The translations under genes and the position numbers were made by a program. DNA of 26,508 bases from Actinomyces sp. (GTDB lineage Bacteria; Actinomycetota; Actinomycetes; Actinomycetales; Actinomycetaceae), in assembly GCA_018375675.1 (NCBI GenBank), contig JAHACW010000032.1, positions 1 to 26,508 on the forward strand, given 5' to 3'. Positions 1 through 6,850 of the stretch are shown here, one piece after another (the first letter of the stretch is position 1; each line of letters begins with the position of its first letter). The notes under the pieces were generated by a model, which was not told the origin of the DNA, did not search any database, and saw only the letters and a list, made by a program, of their open reading frames with translations.

Positions 1-180
1 AGAAGTAGAGAGCTTTCTCGAAGGATCACACGGTGACCGCACCCATAACAAGCAACGAGCCGACCACCACACGGTTACACCACTATGCGGGACACTACTA
101 AAGGCGATGACGGTTTCACGTGACTCGCCGGCCGCACCGGTGGGCGGCCGCGGAGCCAGACTGTGGTGCCCGTGGGCGGT

Positions 181-376
181 GGCGGGGCCTGGCCGGGCTT
201 CGAAACGACGCACCAAGCCACACATCAGCGACCAGGCGCCGCCGGTGTGTAGGGCGCCGGAGGGCCCGGAGGGCACGGGCGGGCTTCGAGGCGCGGCGCC
301 GAACGAAGTGAGGCCCTAGCCTCGCGGGCGGCCGGGCCCGAAGGCACCTGGAACACCAGCGGAGCCGCAAGCAACA
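181..376 (+). repeat. Long direct repeat, copy A
   Basis: This segment recurs at 526-724 in the same orientation with only scattered substitutions and short indels. The longest identical run that I counted is 50 bases (266-315 against 611-660). The following block around 316-342 is again nearly identical to the other copy. It is non-coding as far as I can see, and the two copies begin about 345 bases apart. Confidence 0.85.
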
Positions 377-525
377 AGCTCAATCGCGAATTCCGGCTGC
401 GCCACTGGTGTGGAGGGCGCCGGAGGGACCGGAGGGCACGGCCGCGGTGCCCGTGGGTGGCGGCATGGTCAGGCTGCGGTGCCCGTGGGCGGCGGCGGGA
501 CCCGGCCGCGGTGCCGGTGGGCGGC

Positions 526-724
526 GGCGGGGCTCGGCTGGGCTTCGAGACGACGCGCCGAGCCACATATCAGCGACCAGGCGCCGCCGGTGTGGAGGGC
601 GCCGGAGGGACCGGAGGGCACGGGCGGGCTTCGAGGCGCGGCGCCGAACGAAGTGAGGCCGCCTAGCCTCGCGGGCGGCCGGGCCCGACGGCGGCCGGAA
701 CACCAGCGGCGCCACGAGCAACAC
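526..724 (+). repeat. Long direct repeat, copy B
   Basis: This is the second copy of the unit at 181-376. It ends about 40 bases before the tRNA-Ala terminator. A 35-base piece of it (589-623) also occurs at 407-441, so the region contains at least two full copies and one partial copy. Differences from copy A are mostly single-base. Confidence 0.85.
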
Positions 725-759
725 AACAACAGGCACCACACCAACGCGCCCGAACATAC

Positions 760-788
760 AAAAAACCGACATCCGGATCGGATGTCGG
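760..788 (-). terminator. Rho-independent terminator of tRNA-Ala
   Basis: A perfect 10-bp stem (766-775 with 779-788) closes a 3-base loop. On the minus strand a run of T residues follows (complement of 760-765). It begins four bases after the encoded CCA of the tRNA, so it is the natural 3' end of that transcript. Confidence 0.9.
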
Positions 789-792
789 CCTG

Positions 793-868
793 TGGTGGAG
801 CTAGGGGGATTCGAACCCCCGACCTTCTCATTGCGAACGAGACGCGCTACCAACTGCGCCATAGCCCC
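793..868 (-). tRNA. tRNA-Ala (anticodon CGC)
   Basis: The minus strand folds as a 76-nt cloverleaf. The acceptor strand GGGGCTA pairs with TAGCTCC (one G-U). The D arm has AGTTGGTA in its loop. The anticodon stem TCTCG/TGAGA closes the loop TTCGCAA, and the T arm is GGGGG-TTCGAAT-CCCCC. Loop positions 34-36 read CGC, which decodes GCG alanine codons and suits a GC-rich genome. The 3' CCA is encoded (793-795) after discriminator A at 796. It has its own promoter and terminator and is a single-gene unit. Confidence 0.96.
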
Positions 869-880
869 AAGGACTCAAAC

Positions 881-910
881 AGCTTAGCACCATCACAATC
901 AGCCATGCAA
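881..910 (-). promoter_or_regulatory. Promoter of tRNA-Ala
   Basis: On the minus strand TTGCAT (905-910) lies 18 bases upstream of TAAGCT (881-886). The 5' end of the tRNA is at 868, so transcription would start a few bases before the mature tRNA. This is a pattern match only. Confidence 0.6.
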
Positions 911-956
911 GCCGACCACCGGCTCGTGCGGCACGACACGGAGCCCACACATGCGA

Positions 957-988
957 CCGCGCCGCGGGCCCGAAGGCTCGCGGCGCGG
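957..988 (-). terminator. Hairpin behind the GlpR-like gene
   Basis: A 14-bp GC stem (957-970 with 975-988, one G-U pair) is closed by a cUUCGg tetraloop on the minus strand. It lies 20 bases past the stop of the GlpR-like gene. No T-run follows, so it is either a stem-only actinobacterial terminator or an RNA-stabilising 3' hairpin. Confidence 0.65.
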
Positions 989-1007
989 CATCACAACGAT
1001 TTGTTAA

Positions 1008-1982
1008 CTACTGGGCTCGTCGCGCGTCTAGGACGGCATCCAGGTCGAGGGCGACGGCCTGATCGGCGACGACCTCGGCGGTGGAGCGGGCGCCCACCTG
1101 GGCGGTCTGGGCGATCGGTCGGGCCGGGACTGCGGCGGCGATGCGCGGGATGCCGCGCAGGTCGGTGTCGGCGTGGACGATGCGGCCGCGCACGCGCTCG
1201 CGCGAGGCGTAGGTGGGCGCGGGGATCGGCGCGACGGTCCAGGCGCGGGCCGGGGTGTCAGCAACCTCGACAACCTCGGGCACCTCGACGTTGAAGACGA
1301 GGGAGGGGACGGAGCCGGTCTCGGGTTCCGAGGCCTCGACCACCTCGGAAACCTCCTCCGAAGAGGAAGACGAAGCCTGAGGCTCCGCAGGGGCGGCAGC
1401 GGTGGCACGCCCAGCGCCACGCACGTCGCCGCGGAGCTTGGTCAACAGCTCGAGCTCGCGTTCGGAGGCACGCTGGGAACGCACGGCCGCGACGCGGGAG
1501 GTAGCCAGGGATGCGACGAGCGCCGCGGCCGGGATGGCGATCCACGCCCACGCGATGGAGGCCGCCGCGATGACGATGCCGAGCGCGACGGTTGCGAGCG
1601 CGCACACGCCGGTGACAACCATGCGGCGGCGGCCAGCGGCGCTTTCGGCGGCGAGACGGGCGGCGCGGCGGGCGCGCAGCTTCGCGATCTCGCGAACCGC
1701 CTTGTTGTTGCGACGGTCGATAACGGGACGCGTGTGCCCCGTGGTGCCCTGGTGCATGCTGCCTCCGCTCGTCAATGCGCCCCGCGCCAGGATGGTTCCG
1801 CTGGCGTGGTCACATGTGTCTAATTCTGGCTCATTCGTGTGGATCATGCGCAGCCTCGGAGAGAAACGGTCAATTTCTCGAGACTGAACGATTGCTGTCC
1901 TGCGTGCAACGAGCGACGGTACCGTCGCGATGAGCGCGACGAATATCGTTGCAATGACGAGTCCACCAATCTCCACCCTCAC
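1008..1982 (-). CDS. Three-TM membrane protein, candidate Glp receptor (GlpR-like)
   Basis: This 324-aa protein has one N-terminal membrane helix (about 5-24), the motif SREIDRFSPRLRMI (34-47), a basic stretch, and two close helices (about 121-140 and 142-160). A low-complexity acidic/Ser/Pro linker follows, then a C-terminal block with AWTVAPIPAPTY (247-258). The N-terminal SRxxDRFSxRLR signature, the C-terminal PxPxPTY block and the position behind galU-moeA-rimJ match the mycobacterial and corynebacterial membrane protein (Rv0996 type) known as GlpR. In Corynebacterium, GlpR recruits the gephyrin-like protein Glp to the division machinery. Identity is inferred from synteny and motifs recalled from memory. 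The GTG start at 1982 has no clear ribosome-binding site, and a second in-frame GTG lies two codons later. A 149-bp gap separates it from the acetyltransferase, so it may have its own promoter. Confidence 0.72.
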   Translation of the reverse strand: MRVEIGGLVIATIFVALIATVPSLVARRTAIVQSREIDRFSPRLRMIHTNEPELDTCDHASGTILARGALTSGGSMHQGTTGHTRPVIDRRNNKAVREIAKLRARRAARLAAESAAGRRRMVVTGVCALATVALGIVIAAASIAWAWIAIPAAALVASLATSRVAAVRSQRASERELELLTKLRGDVRGAGRATAAAPAEPQASSSSSEEVSEVVEASEPETGSVPSLVFNVEVPEVVEVADTPARAWTVAPIPAPTYASRERVRGRIVHADTDLRGIPRIAAAVPARPIAQTAQVGARSTAEVVADQAVALDLDAVLDARRAQ

Positions 1983-2067
1983 AAAGTACGGGCGTTTGTG
2001 GCGCTGCGCTTTGTGCGATGAGCGCGTGTCGAGCTCTCAAACCTTTCGGTAAAAAGAGAAGCAACCA

Positions 2068-2082
2068 CAGGTGTCACACCTG
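2068..2082. promoter_or_regulatory. Perfect 15-bp palindrome upstream of the GlpR-like gene
   Basis: The sequence caggtgtcacacctg is a perfect inverted repeat around one central base. It lies in the 149-bp gap between the acetyltransferase stop and the GlpR-like start. A T-rich stretch follows on the minus strand (complement of 2051-2062) but begins several bases after the stem. It could be an operator or a weak terminator. I do not recognise a regulator for it. Confidence 0.4.
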
Positions 2083-2131
2083 CAACATTTGCCCCACGCG
2101 CACCGCCCGGCAGCCACAGAAACCGGCTGAC

Positions 2132-2830
2132 TCAATCGATCGCCGAACTCCCCCACCGACGTCGCACGAGGCCGCCCTCGGGCAGGGACTCAGCGTCAAT
2201 AAAGAAAGCGATATGGTCGGCCCACTGGCCACCGATGTGCATGAAGCGCGGACGCAGCCCCTCCTCCACGAGGCCGAGGCCTCGACACACACCCAAAGAC
2301 CGCTCATTCTCGGGACGCACGCACACCTCGACGCGGTGCAGGCCGAGCTCGCCGACGACGAGGTCGAGGACTAGCGCCGCGACCAAGGATCCCAGGCCTC
2401 GGCCCGACCATTCCGAGACGATCCAGTAGCCAAGCATGCCCATCGACATCGCACCCCAGTGCACGTTGGAGATGGAGAACTGGCCGACGAAGCGCCCATC
2501 GATCTGGACGCCGAAGATCAGGCCGGTGCCCTCACGATGATCGCGATCGGCGCGACGCATGTACTGCGAGAACGTCGGGATGTGTTCGAGCGTGTCCGGG
2601 GGCAGGGTCGCCTCCCAGGGGCGCAGCCAGTGCCCGTCGGTGCGACGCACGGCGTCGAGGGCGCGATGCTCCTCGCCGCGCACGGGGCGCACGACGAGCT
2701 CCCGCGGGCGCGGATTCGACTCAGTGCCGCTGCGCAGGAAGCCGCGGCCGACCGGGTCGGCCACGCGCAGCGTGAGCATCTCAATGTCGCGCCCCCACAC
2801 GCACCGGGGACGCCGGAGGAAACATTTCAT
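2132..2830 (-). CDS. RimJ/RimL-type GNAT N-acetyltransferase
   Basis: This 232-aa protein belongs to the GNAT acetyl-CoA-dependent acetyltransferase family, of the kind related to RimJ, which acetylates protein N-termini. The central part shows VGQFSISNVHW, then GMLGYWIVSEWSGRGLGSLV, which contains the acetyl-CoA pyrophosphate-binding loop (S-G-R-G-L-G). After this come the HRVEVCVRPENERS and LGL(V)EEGLRPRFM strands typical of RimJ/RimL. I chose the ATG at 2830 because it overlaps the stop of the moeA-like gene by 4 bp (ATGA), which indicates translational coupling. An upstream GTG at 2845 is possible. The same acetyltransferase follows moeA/glp in mycobacteria. The substrate cannot be told from sequence. 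Confidence 0.88.
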   Translation of the reverse strand: MKCFLRRPRCVWGRDIEMLTLRVADPVGRGFLRSGTESNPRPRELVVRPVRGEEHRALDAVRRTDGHWLRPWEATLPPDTLEHIPTFSQYMRRADRDHREGTGLIFGVQIDGRFVGQFSISNVHWGAMSMGMLGYWIVSEWSGRGLGSLVAALVLDLVVGELGLHRVEVCVRPENERSLGVCRGLGLVEEGLRPRFMHIGGQWADHIAFFIDAESLPEGGLVRRRWGSSAID

Positions 2831-4053
2831 TCGAGGACCAGGCACTGCAGGCGGTCACCCGCGCGCACCGTCGTCACATCCTCGGGGACGACCGCAAGAG
2901 CGTTGGAGTCCGCGAGCGCGGACAGCAGCAACGAGGCCGGGGTGCCCATGACGGCGGCGTTGTAGCCGGAGCGGGGGGAGCCGGTGAGGCGCACGCGCAC
3001 GAACTCGCGGCGGCCTCGCGGGGAGTACCAGGAGCGGTCGATGGCGGCGCGCACGACGGGGCGGTTGACGGCGGTCCAGCCCTGCATGTGGCGCAGCGTG
3101 GGGCGGACGAACACCTCGAAGCACACCTGGGCGGAAACGGGGTCGCCGGGCAGACAGACGATGGGAGTGCCGGGCTGACCGTCCTCGGCGCCGACGGTGC
3201 CCACACCCATGATGTGGCCGGGCCAGGCGGCAACGTTGTCAAAGCGGACGGTGCCGAGTGCACCGAGGACCTCGCGGACGGTGTCGCCACTGCCGTAGGA
3301 GATGCCGCCGGTGGTCAGGATCAGGTCCGCGCGCACCAGCTGATCCTCGATGGTCTCGCGCAGGCGAGCGCGCTCATCCGGGACGGCGGCGACGCGGAAG
3401 GTCTGTGCGCCGGCGTCAGCAACGGCCGTCGACAGGGCGTGACCGTTCGCATCGAAGACGGTGCCGGGGCGGGCCTCGCCACCGGGCTCGACGATCTCGT
3501 CGCCGATCGAGATGATAACGACGCGCGGGCGCGGGTGGACCAGCACGCGGTCGCGGCCCACACCGGCGAGGAGGGCCATCTGGCGGGCACCGATACGCGT
3601 GCCGGAGCGCAGCACCGTGTCACCCTGCGCAACATCCTCCGCGCGACGGCGAATGTTCTCGCCATTGGCGGGGGCGGTGCGCAGGGCGACCTGGGCGATG
3701 CCGTGGTCCGTGAACTCGAGGGAGACCACGGCCTCGGCGCCCGAAGGCATGGGCGCGCCGGACGCGATGCGGATCGCGGTGCCGGGCACGAGGGCGGCCG
3801 GATCGACAGCTCCGGCGCGGATCTCCTCGGTGACGGGAAGCGTCACCGGCGACTCCAGGGTGGCTCCCTCACAGTCACGGATGCGAACAGCGTATCCGTC
3901 GCACGCCGACAGGTCGGCGACCGGGAGGTTGAAGGGGGCCTGCACGTCCTCTGCGAGCACGCAGCTGACCGCGTCAGCAAGCTGAACGTCGAGCGGCGGC
4001 AGCGCGTGGGCAACGGCCATGCAGTCCTGGTAGAAGTCGGCAACGCTTCGCAT
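2827..4053 (-). CDS. MoeA/gephyrin-like protein, probable Glp
   Basis: This 408-aa protein is full length for the MoeA family (molybdopterin molybdenumtransferase). It shows SACDGYAV (49-56; SAMDGYAV in E. coli), SGAPMPSGAEAVV, ENIRRRAED, SIGDEIVEPG (about 182-191), TTGGISYGSGD (247-257) and LPGDPVSA (301-308). The KPGKP motif, which carries two active-site lysines in E. coli MoeA, reads WPGHI here (about 278-282). Both lysines are therefore replaced. The gene starts 5 bp after galU stops and is coupled to the acetyltransferase behind it. No other molybdenum-cofactor gene is in the window. This gene order is that of corynebacterial glp, a MoeA-like FtsZ-binding division protein, and I infer that role. 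Residual MoeA activity is not excluded. Confidence 0.85.
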   Translation of the reverse strand: MRSVADFYQDCMAVAHALPPLDVQLADAVSCVLAEDVQAPFNLPVADLSACDGYAVRIRDCEGATLESPVTLPVTEEIRAGAVDPAALVPGTAIRIASGAPMPSGAEAVVSLEFTDHGIAQVALRTAPANGENIRRRAEDVAQGDTVLRSGTRIGARQMALLAGVGRDRVLVHPRPRVVIISIGDEIVEPGGEARPGTVFDANGHALSTAVADAGAQTFRVAAVPDERARLRETIEDQLVRADLILTTGGISYGSGDTVREVLGALGTVRFDNVAAWPGHIMGVGTVGAEDGQPGTPIVCLPGDPVSAQVCFEVFVRPTLRHMQGWTAVNRPVVRAAIDRSWYSPRGRREFVRVRLTGSPRSGYNAAVMGTPASLLLSALADSNALAVVPEDVTTVRAGDRLQCLVLE

Positions 4054-4058
4054 AGTTG

Positions 4059-4982
4059 TTAGTCCTCGAGCTTGGAGCGCAGGAACTCCTTGAGTTCCGC
4101 TCCAAGCGCCGGGTCCTCAAGGGCGAGCGTGACGTTAGCTTCGAGGTAGCCGAGTTTGTCCCCGGTGTCGAAGCGTCGCTCGTCGATGACTACACCGTAC
4201 AACCCTCCACCCTCTTCTTCGGGGAGGTCGATCATGCGCGCGTACCCGTCTGTGAGCTGATACTCACCGCCGGCGCCCGGTTCGATGTTCTCGAGGGCCG
4301 TGAACACAGCCGGGTCGAGCAGGTAGCGGCCGACGACTGCGTACTCGGACTTGACCTCTTCGAGCGGGGGCTTCTCGGTGACATCGGTGATGCGCATGAG
4401 CTGGCCTTCTTCGAGGTCGACACCCTCGGGGATCGGCAGAACCTCAACGGCGGTCGAGGCGTAGGCCGTGGCCTGCTCAGGGGTGACTTTCAGCAGGGCG
4501 ACGACGGTGCCACCCAGCGCGCCGCGCACCTGGATCATCTTGCGCAGCAGCTGCGAGCCGGGCTCCATGAGGTCGTCGGGCAGCAGGACCGCGCAGGGGG
4601 CATCGCCCACGTGGGACTTGGCCTGCAGGATCGCGTGGCCGAGGCCGAGGGGGTGACCCTGGCGCACGGAGTGGACGCGCGCGTACTTCTTGTACTCGTT
4701 GACGTACTCGAGGGCCTTTTCCTTACCGGCCTTCTCCAGGTCGGCCTCGAGGCCGGGTTCGGCGTCGAAGTAGTCTTCGATCGACTGCTTGCCGGCGCGG
4801 GTCACGAAGAGGATGTCTTCGATGCCGGCATCCGTGGCCTCGCGAACGATGTACTCGATCGAGGGCCGGTCGACGACGGGCAACATTTCCTTGGGCACAG
4901 ACTTCGTGATGGGCAGGAAGCGGGTTCCGCGACCGGCCGAGGGAACGACAGCGTGCACTACTGGCTGGTTTTTATCTGACAT
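4059..4982 (-). CDS. galU: UTP--glucose-1-phosphate uridylyltransferase
   Basis: This 307-aa protein makes UDP-glucose from UTP and glucose-1-phosphate for polysaccharide and envelope synthesis in the cytosol. Its N-terminus VVPSAGRGTRFLPITKSVP (about 13-31) followed by KEMLPVVDRPSIEYIV is the nucleotide-binding signature of bacterial GalU. Other family blocks are RQGHPLGLGHAI, LLPDDLM, TEKPPLEEVKSEYAVVGRY and the C-terminal DTGDKLGYLEANV. The length is normal. The ATG at 4982 has no strong ribosome-binding site. The gene is divergent from the cyclo-ligase with only 40 bp between starts, and it heads a minus-strand run with the moeA-like gene 5 bp behind. Confidence 0.97.
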   Translation of the reverse strand: MSDKNQPVVHAVVPSAGRGTRFLPITKSVPKEMLPVVDRPSIEYIVREATDAGIEDILFVTRAGKQSIEDYFDAEPGLEADLEKAGKEKALEYVNEYKKYARVHSVRQGHPLGLGHAILQAKSHVGDAPCAVLLPDDLMEPGSQLLRKMIQVRGALGGTVVALLKVTPEQATAYASTAVEVLPIPEGVDLEEGQLMRITDVTEKPPLEEVKSEYAVVGRYLLDPAVFTALENIEPGAGGEYQLTDGYARMIDLPEEEGGGLYGVVIDERRFDTGDKLGYLEANVTLALEDPALGAELKEFLRSKLED

Positions 4983-5022
4983 ACTTCACAGAGTAGCGAA
5001 GAAACCGCCCAAGAGGGAGACG

Positions 5023-5667
5023 ATGGCCACAAAGACAACTCTCCGTGCGGAGATGCGTAGCCGGCGCCGCGCCCGGCGCGCTGGCACACCCACACTCGAG
5101 GCCCCTTTCACCTCGGAATTCAGTCCCTCCCCTATTCCCGTGCGCAACCGCGCCGAAGCAGAGGGAATCGCTCGCCAGATCCGCGCCCTGGCCTCGTCGA
5201 TGGGCGGAGTCACCCTGCCCGCGCTGTTCGCGCCCACCCCCCTCGAGCCCGACATGTCCCTCGCGCTCGGATTGTTCCCCCGCGCACTCCTGCCCGTCCT
5301 CCTCGACGAGGCCGGGGCTCCCCTCAGCGAACCGCGCTGGGGATTGTGGGAGGCGGGCCGGGCGTTGGCGACGCTTGGGCGACCTCCCGCTCAGCCGGAC
5401 GGTGAGGCGCGGGGCGCGGAGTCGCTCAAGGAGGCGGATCTGATTGTCATTCCGGCGCTCGCCGCATCCGCGGACGGGACCCGTCTCGGCCAGGGCGGAG
5501 GCTGGTACGACCGCGCGCTCGTGCACCGCTGCCCCGGCACCCCGGTCGTTGTGGCGATTTTTGACGACGAGGTACTGGAGGCCGGAGTAATTCCTGCGGA
5601 GCCTCACGACGTTCCCGTTGACGAGATCGTGACGCCGACACGCACGATCACACCAAACGCCCGATAG
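5023..5667 (+). CDS. 5-formyltetrahydrofolate cyclo-ligase
   Basis: This 214-aa enzyme converts 5-formyl-THF to 5,10-methenyl-THF using ATP. It shows a basic N-terminus typical of the family (LRAEMRSRRRARR, 7-19), IVIPALAASADGTRLGQGGG (141-160) and the signature GQGGGWYDRAL (156-166), followed by the beta-strand VVVAIFDDEVL. The start is set by AGGGAG just before the ATG at 5023. The frame stays open upstream to 4789, but that part lies over galU and is not used. It is divergently arranged with galU, as in other actinobacteria. There is no clear hairpin terminator, only T-runs at 5671-5675 and 5682-5686. Confidence 0.93.
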   Translation: MATKTTLRAEMRSRRRARRAGTPTLEAPFTSEFSPSPIPVRNRAEAEGIARQIRALASSMGGVTLPALFAPTPLEPDMSLALGLFPRALLPVLLDEAGAPLSEPRWGLWEAGRALATLGRPPAQPDGEARGAESLKEADLIVIPALAASADGTRLGQGGGWYDRALVHRCPGTPVVVAIFDDEVLEAGVIPAEPHDVPVDEIVTPTRTITPNAR

Positions 5668-5960
5668 GCCTTTTTCCAGTGTTTTTCCTGTTAACAGCAA
5701 CGCCAACGGCCGTTTGTCACACACCTCTCACACCTGACTTTTCGGCCTAAAATCACCGATCGCTGACCGAATTACAAAAAGTGCGACGAACATTACTCCC
5801 TAATCACTGTTCGTAAGACAAAAGTCCCCACTAGTGTTTGCAACGGTAAACGAGCGCCGACGCGGCGCGCGCTCCCCGGTGGCACAGAGCCGCCACGCCG
5901 AGACACTTCGGCGATTCAGACTTGCCGGTCCGGCCGGCCTCATTCAACACAGGAGAAGCC
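5668..5960 (+). other. Gene-free leader region of mscL
   Basis: These 293 bp hold no gene that I can support. They contain T-runs just after the cyclo-ligase stop, a 10-bp palindrome aacggccgtt (5705-5714), an AT-richer stretch around 5750-5850 where an mscL promoter is likely, and a GC hairpin gagcgc/gcgctc (5852-5874). I could not pick a convincing promoter or a known riboswitch. A good ribosome-binding site (aggag, 5951-5955) precedes mscL. Confidence 0.5.
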
Positions 5961-6359
5961 ATGCTCAAGGGTTTCAAGGAATTCATCTCTCGCGGTAACG
6001 TCGTCGAGCTCGCCGTCGGTGTCATCATCGGTGCTGCCTTCAAGAACATCGTCGACGCCCTGGTCGACGGCATCATCAACCCGCTGATCGCGGCCGTCAT
6101 CGGCAAGCCCGATTTCTCGGACGCCTTCATCCTCACCCTGAACGGTAGCGACGTGAAGTTCGGCCTGCTGATCACCGCCATCATCAACTTCATCCTCATG
6201 GCCTTCGCGATCTACTTCTGCATCGTGGTGCCCGTGAACGCCCTCAACGCCCGCCGCCAGAAGGCTGCGGACGAGGCTCCCGAGCCCGAGGTCTCCGACG
6301 AGGTCAAGCTCCTCACGGAGATCCGCGACGCCCTCGCCCAGGGCACGCCGCGCCACTGA
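5961..6359 (+). CDS. mscL: Large-conductance mechanosensitive channel
   Basis: This 132-aa inner-membrane channel opens under membrane tension and releases solutes during hypo-osmotic shock. The N-terminal helix MLKGFKEFISRGNVVELAVG and TM1 (VVELAVGVIIGAAFKNIVDALV, about 14-35) are the MscL signature. A short extracellular loop with DFSDAFI follows, then TM2 (about 69-90, LLITAIINFILMAFAIYFCIV). The cytoplasmic end has a charged bundle (DEVKLLTEIRDAL). Length and topology are normal. The ATG has aggag 6 bases upstream. It is a single-gene unit with a strong terminator 30 bp behind it. Confidence 0.97.
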   Translation: MLKGFKEFISRGNVVELAVGVIIGAAFKNIVDALVDGIINPLIAAVIGKPDFSDAFILTLNGSDVKFGLLITAIINFILMAFAIYFCIVVPVNALNARRQKAADEAPEPEVSDEVKLLTEIRDALAQGTPRH

Positions 6360-6388
6360 GCATCTGATCCCTCCTTGTGAGGGACGAA

Positions 6389-6425
6389 GGCGGGGCCGAT
6401 GCGATTGCATCGGCCCCGCCTTTTT
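6389..6425 (+). terminator. Strong rho-independent terminator of mscL
   Basis: A perfect 14-bp stem (6389-6402 with 6407-6420) with the loop gatt is followed by five T residues (6421-6425). It is a textbook intrinsic terminator for the plus-strand mscL transcript. Confidence 0.96.
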
Positions 6426-6505
6426 GTATTAACAGCGCTCCGGCCGCCCCGGCTCCCTCCCACCGTCGTTGTGCTGCAGCACCCCATCACGCACACTTCC
6501 CCTCA

Positions 6506-6618
6506 AATCTCGCACATAATTCAACCCGGTCACTTTTGATTACCCCAAGAAAACGCTGTAATTGCAACGACGTTATTTCAATAGCTGAAATAGTCTGCGA
6601 GGAATTACGTGCGAGATT
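6506..6618. repeat. AT-rich 113-bp element with 17-bp terminal inverted repeats
   Basis: The left end aatctcgcacataattc (6506-6522) and the right end gaattacgtgcgagatt (6602-6618) are inverted repeats with one mismatch. The interior is AT-rich for this window and holds its own hairpin (atttca 6575-6580 with tgaaat 6586-6591). No target-site duplication is visible directly outside the ends. It could be a MITE-like remnant or a structured RNA. Confidence 0.55.
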
Positions 6619-6706
6619 GGTGGGAACGACGTGATCGAGCGAGGAGCCACTCCACAGACCCCCGCGCAAACACCTGGCGGGCATTCCCGCCCGGATAACT
6701 GCACGT

Positions 6707-6837
6707 ATCCGGATAGGTAAACAACATCCGGATAGGTAATGAAGATCCGGATAGCTTAATAACCTATCCAGATGCGCATAACCTATCCAGATGTGCACAA
6801 CCTATCCAGATGCGCACAACCTATCCGGACACCCGCG
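6707..6837. repeat. 19-bp-period array with inverted halves
   Basis: Seven units begin at exact 19-bp steps in two runs. Three forward units start at 6707, 6726 and 6745 (core atccggatagg). Four reverse units start at 6762, 6781, 6800 and 6819 (core cctatccagat or cctatccgg). The halves face each other around about 6760. Single units contain the palindrome tatccggata or a near form, so both a large cruciform and small hairpins are possible. A weaker copy lies at 6691-6697. No T-run follows. Confidence 0.85.
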
Positions 6838-6850
6838 CCTACGCCAGCCC

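Larger units (their letters stand above)
1..792. other. Gene-free, very GC-rich stretch with internal repeats
   Basis: I find no protein gene that I can support in these bases. Open frames exist on both strands, but they are arginine-, proline-, glycine- and alanine-rich readings of GC-rich repeats. They have no recognisable domain, several overlap each other, and one minus-strand frame (380-862) runs straight through the tRNA-Ala. The stretch holds a duplicated ~200-bp unit (181-376 and 526-724), a partial third copy (407-441) and short modules of the type ggtgcccgtgggcgg near 157, 446, 477 and 510. The last bases before 792 are the tRNA terminator. Bases 1-120 are less GC-rich and could be the edge of a feature outside the window. 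Confidence 0.6.
6426..6850. other. Gene-free interval with two repeat structures
   Basis: This stretch lies between the ends of the plus-strand mscL and the minus-strand 73-aa gene. I see no supported gene. The short frames here (6377-6634 plus, 6487-6798 minus) are read from repeats and match nothing I know. It holds an AT-rich element with 17-bp inverted ends (6506-6618), a short hairpin ggcggg/cccgcc (6676-6691) and a 19-bp-period inverted array (6707-6837). The AT-rich part differs clearly in base composition from its neighbours. Confidence 0.6.

Noticed and set aside
380..862. Minus-strand frame of 160 codons
   Set aside because: It begins inside the tRNA-Ala (its first residues are the tRNA read as protein) and continues through its terminator and the GC-rich repeats.
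410..1294. Plus-strand frame of 294 codons across the repeats, the tRNA and the end of the GlpR-like gene
   Set aside because: It runs antisense through the tRNA-Ala and the GlpR-like gene, has Arg/Gly-rich low-complexity content and no domain.
5668..5960. c-di-AMP riboswitch before mscL
   Set aside because: The conserved blocks seen before the NlpC/P60 gene are absent here.
6506..6618. Complete insertion sequence
   Set aside because: It is only 113 bp with no transposase and no visible target-site duplication, so it is listed as a repeat element.
6487..6798. Minus-strand frame of 103 codons in the mscL downstream interval
   Set aside because: It is made from the inverted repeats and part of the 19-bp array, with no ribosome-binding site or recognisable domain.
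6707..6837. Possible CRISPR array
   Set aside because: Units are 19 bp in total with no unique spacers, the array inverts in its middle, and no cas gene is near.
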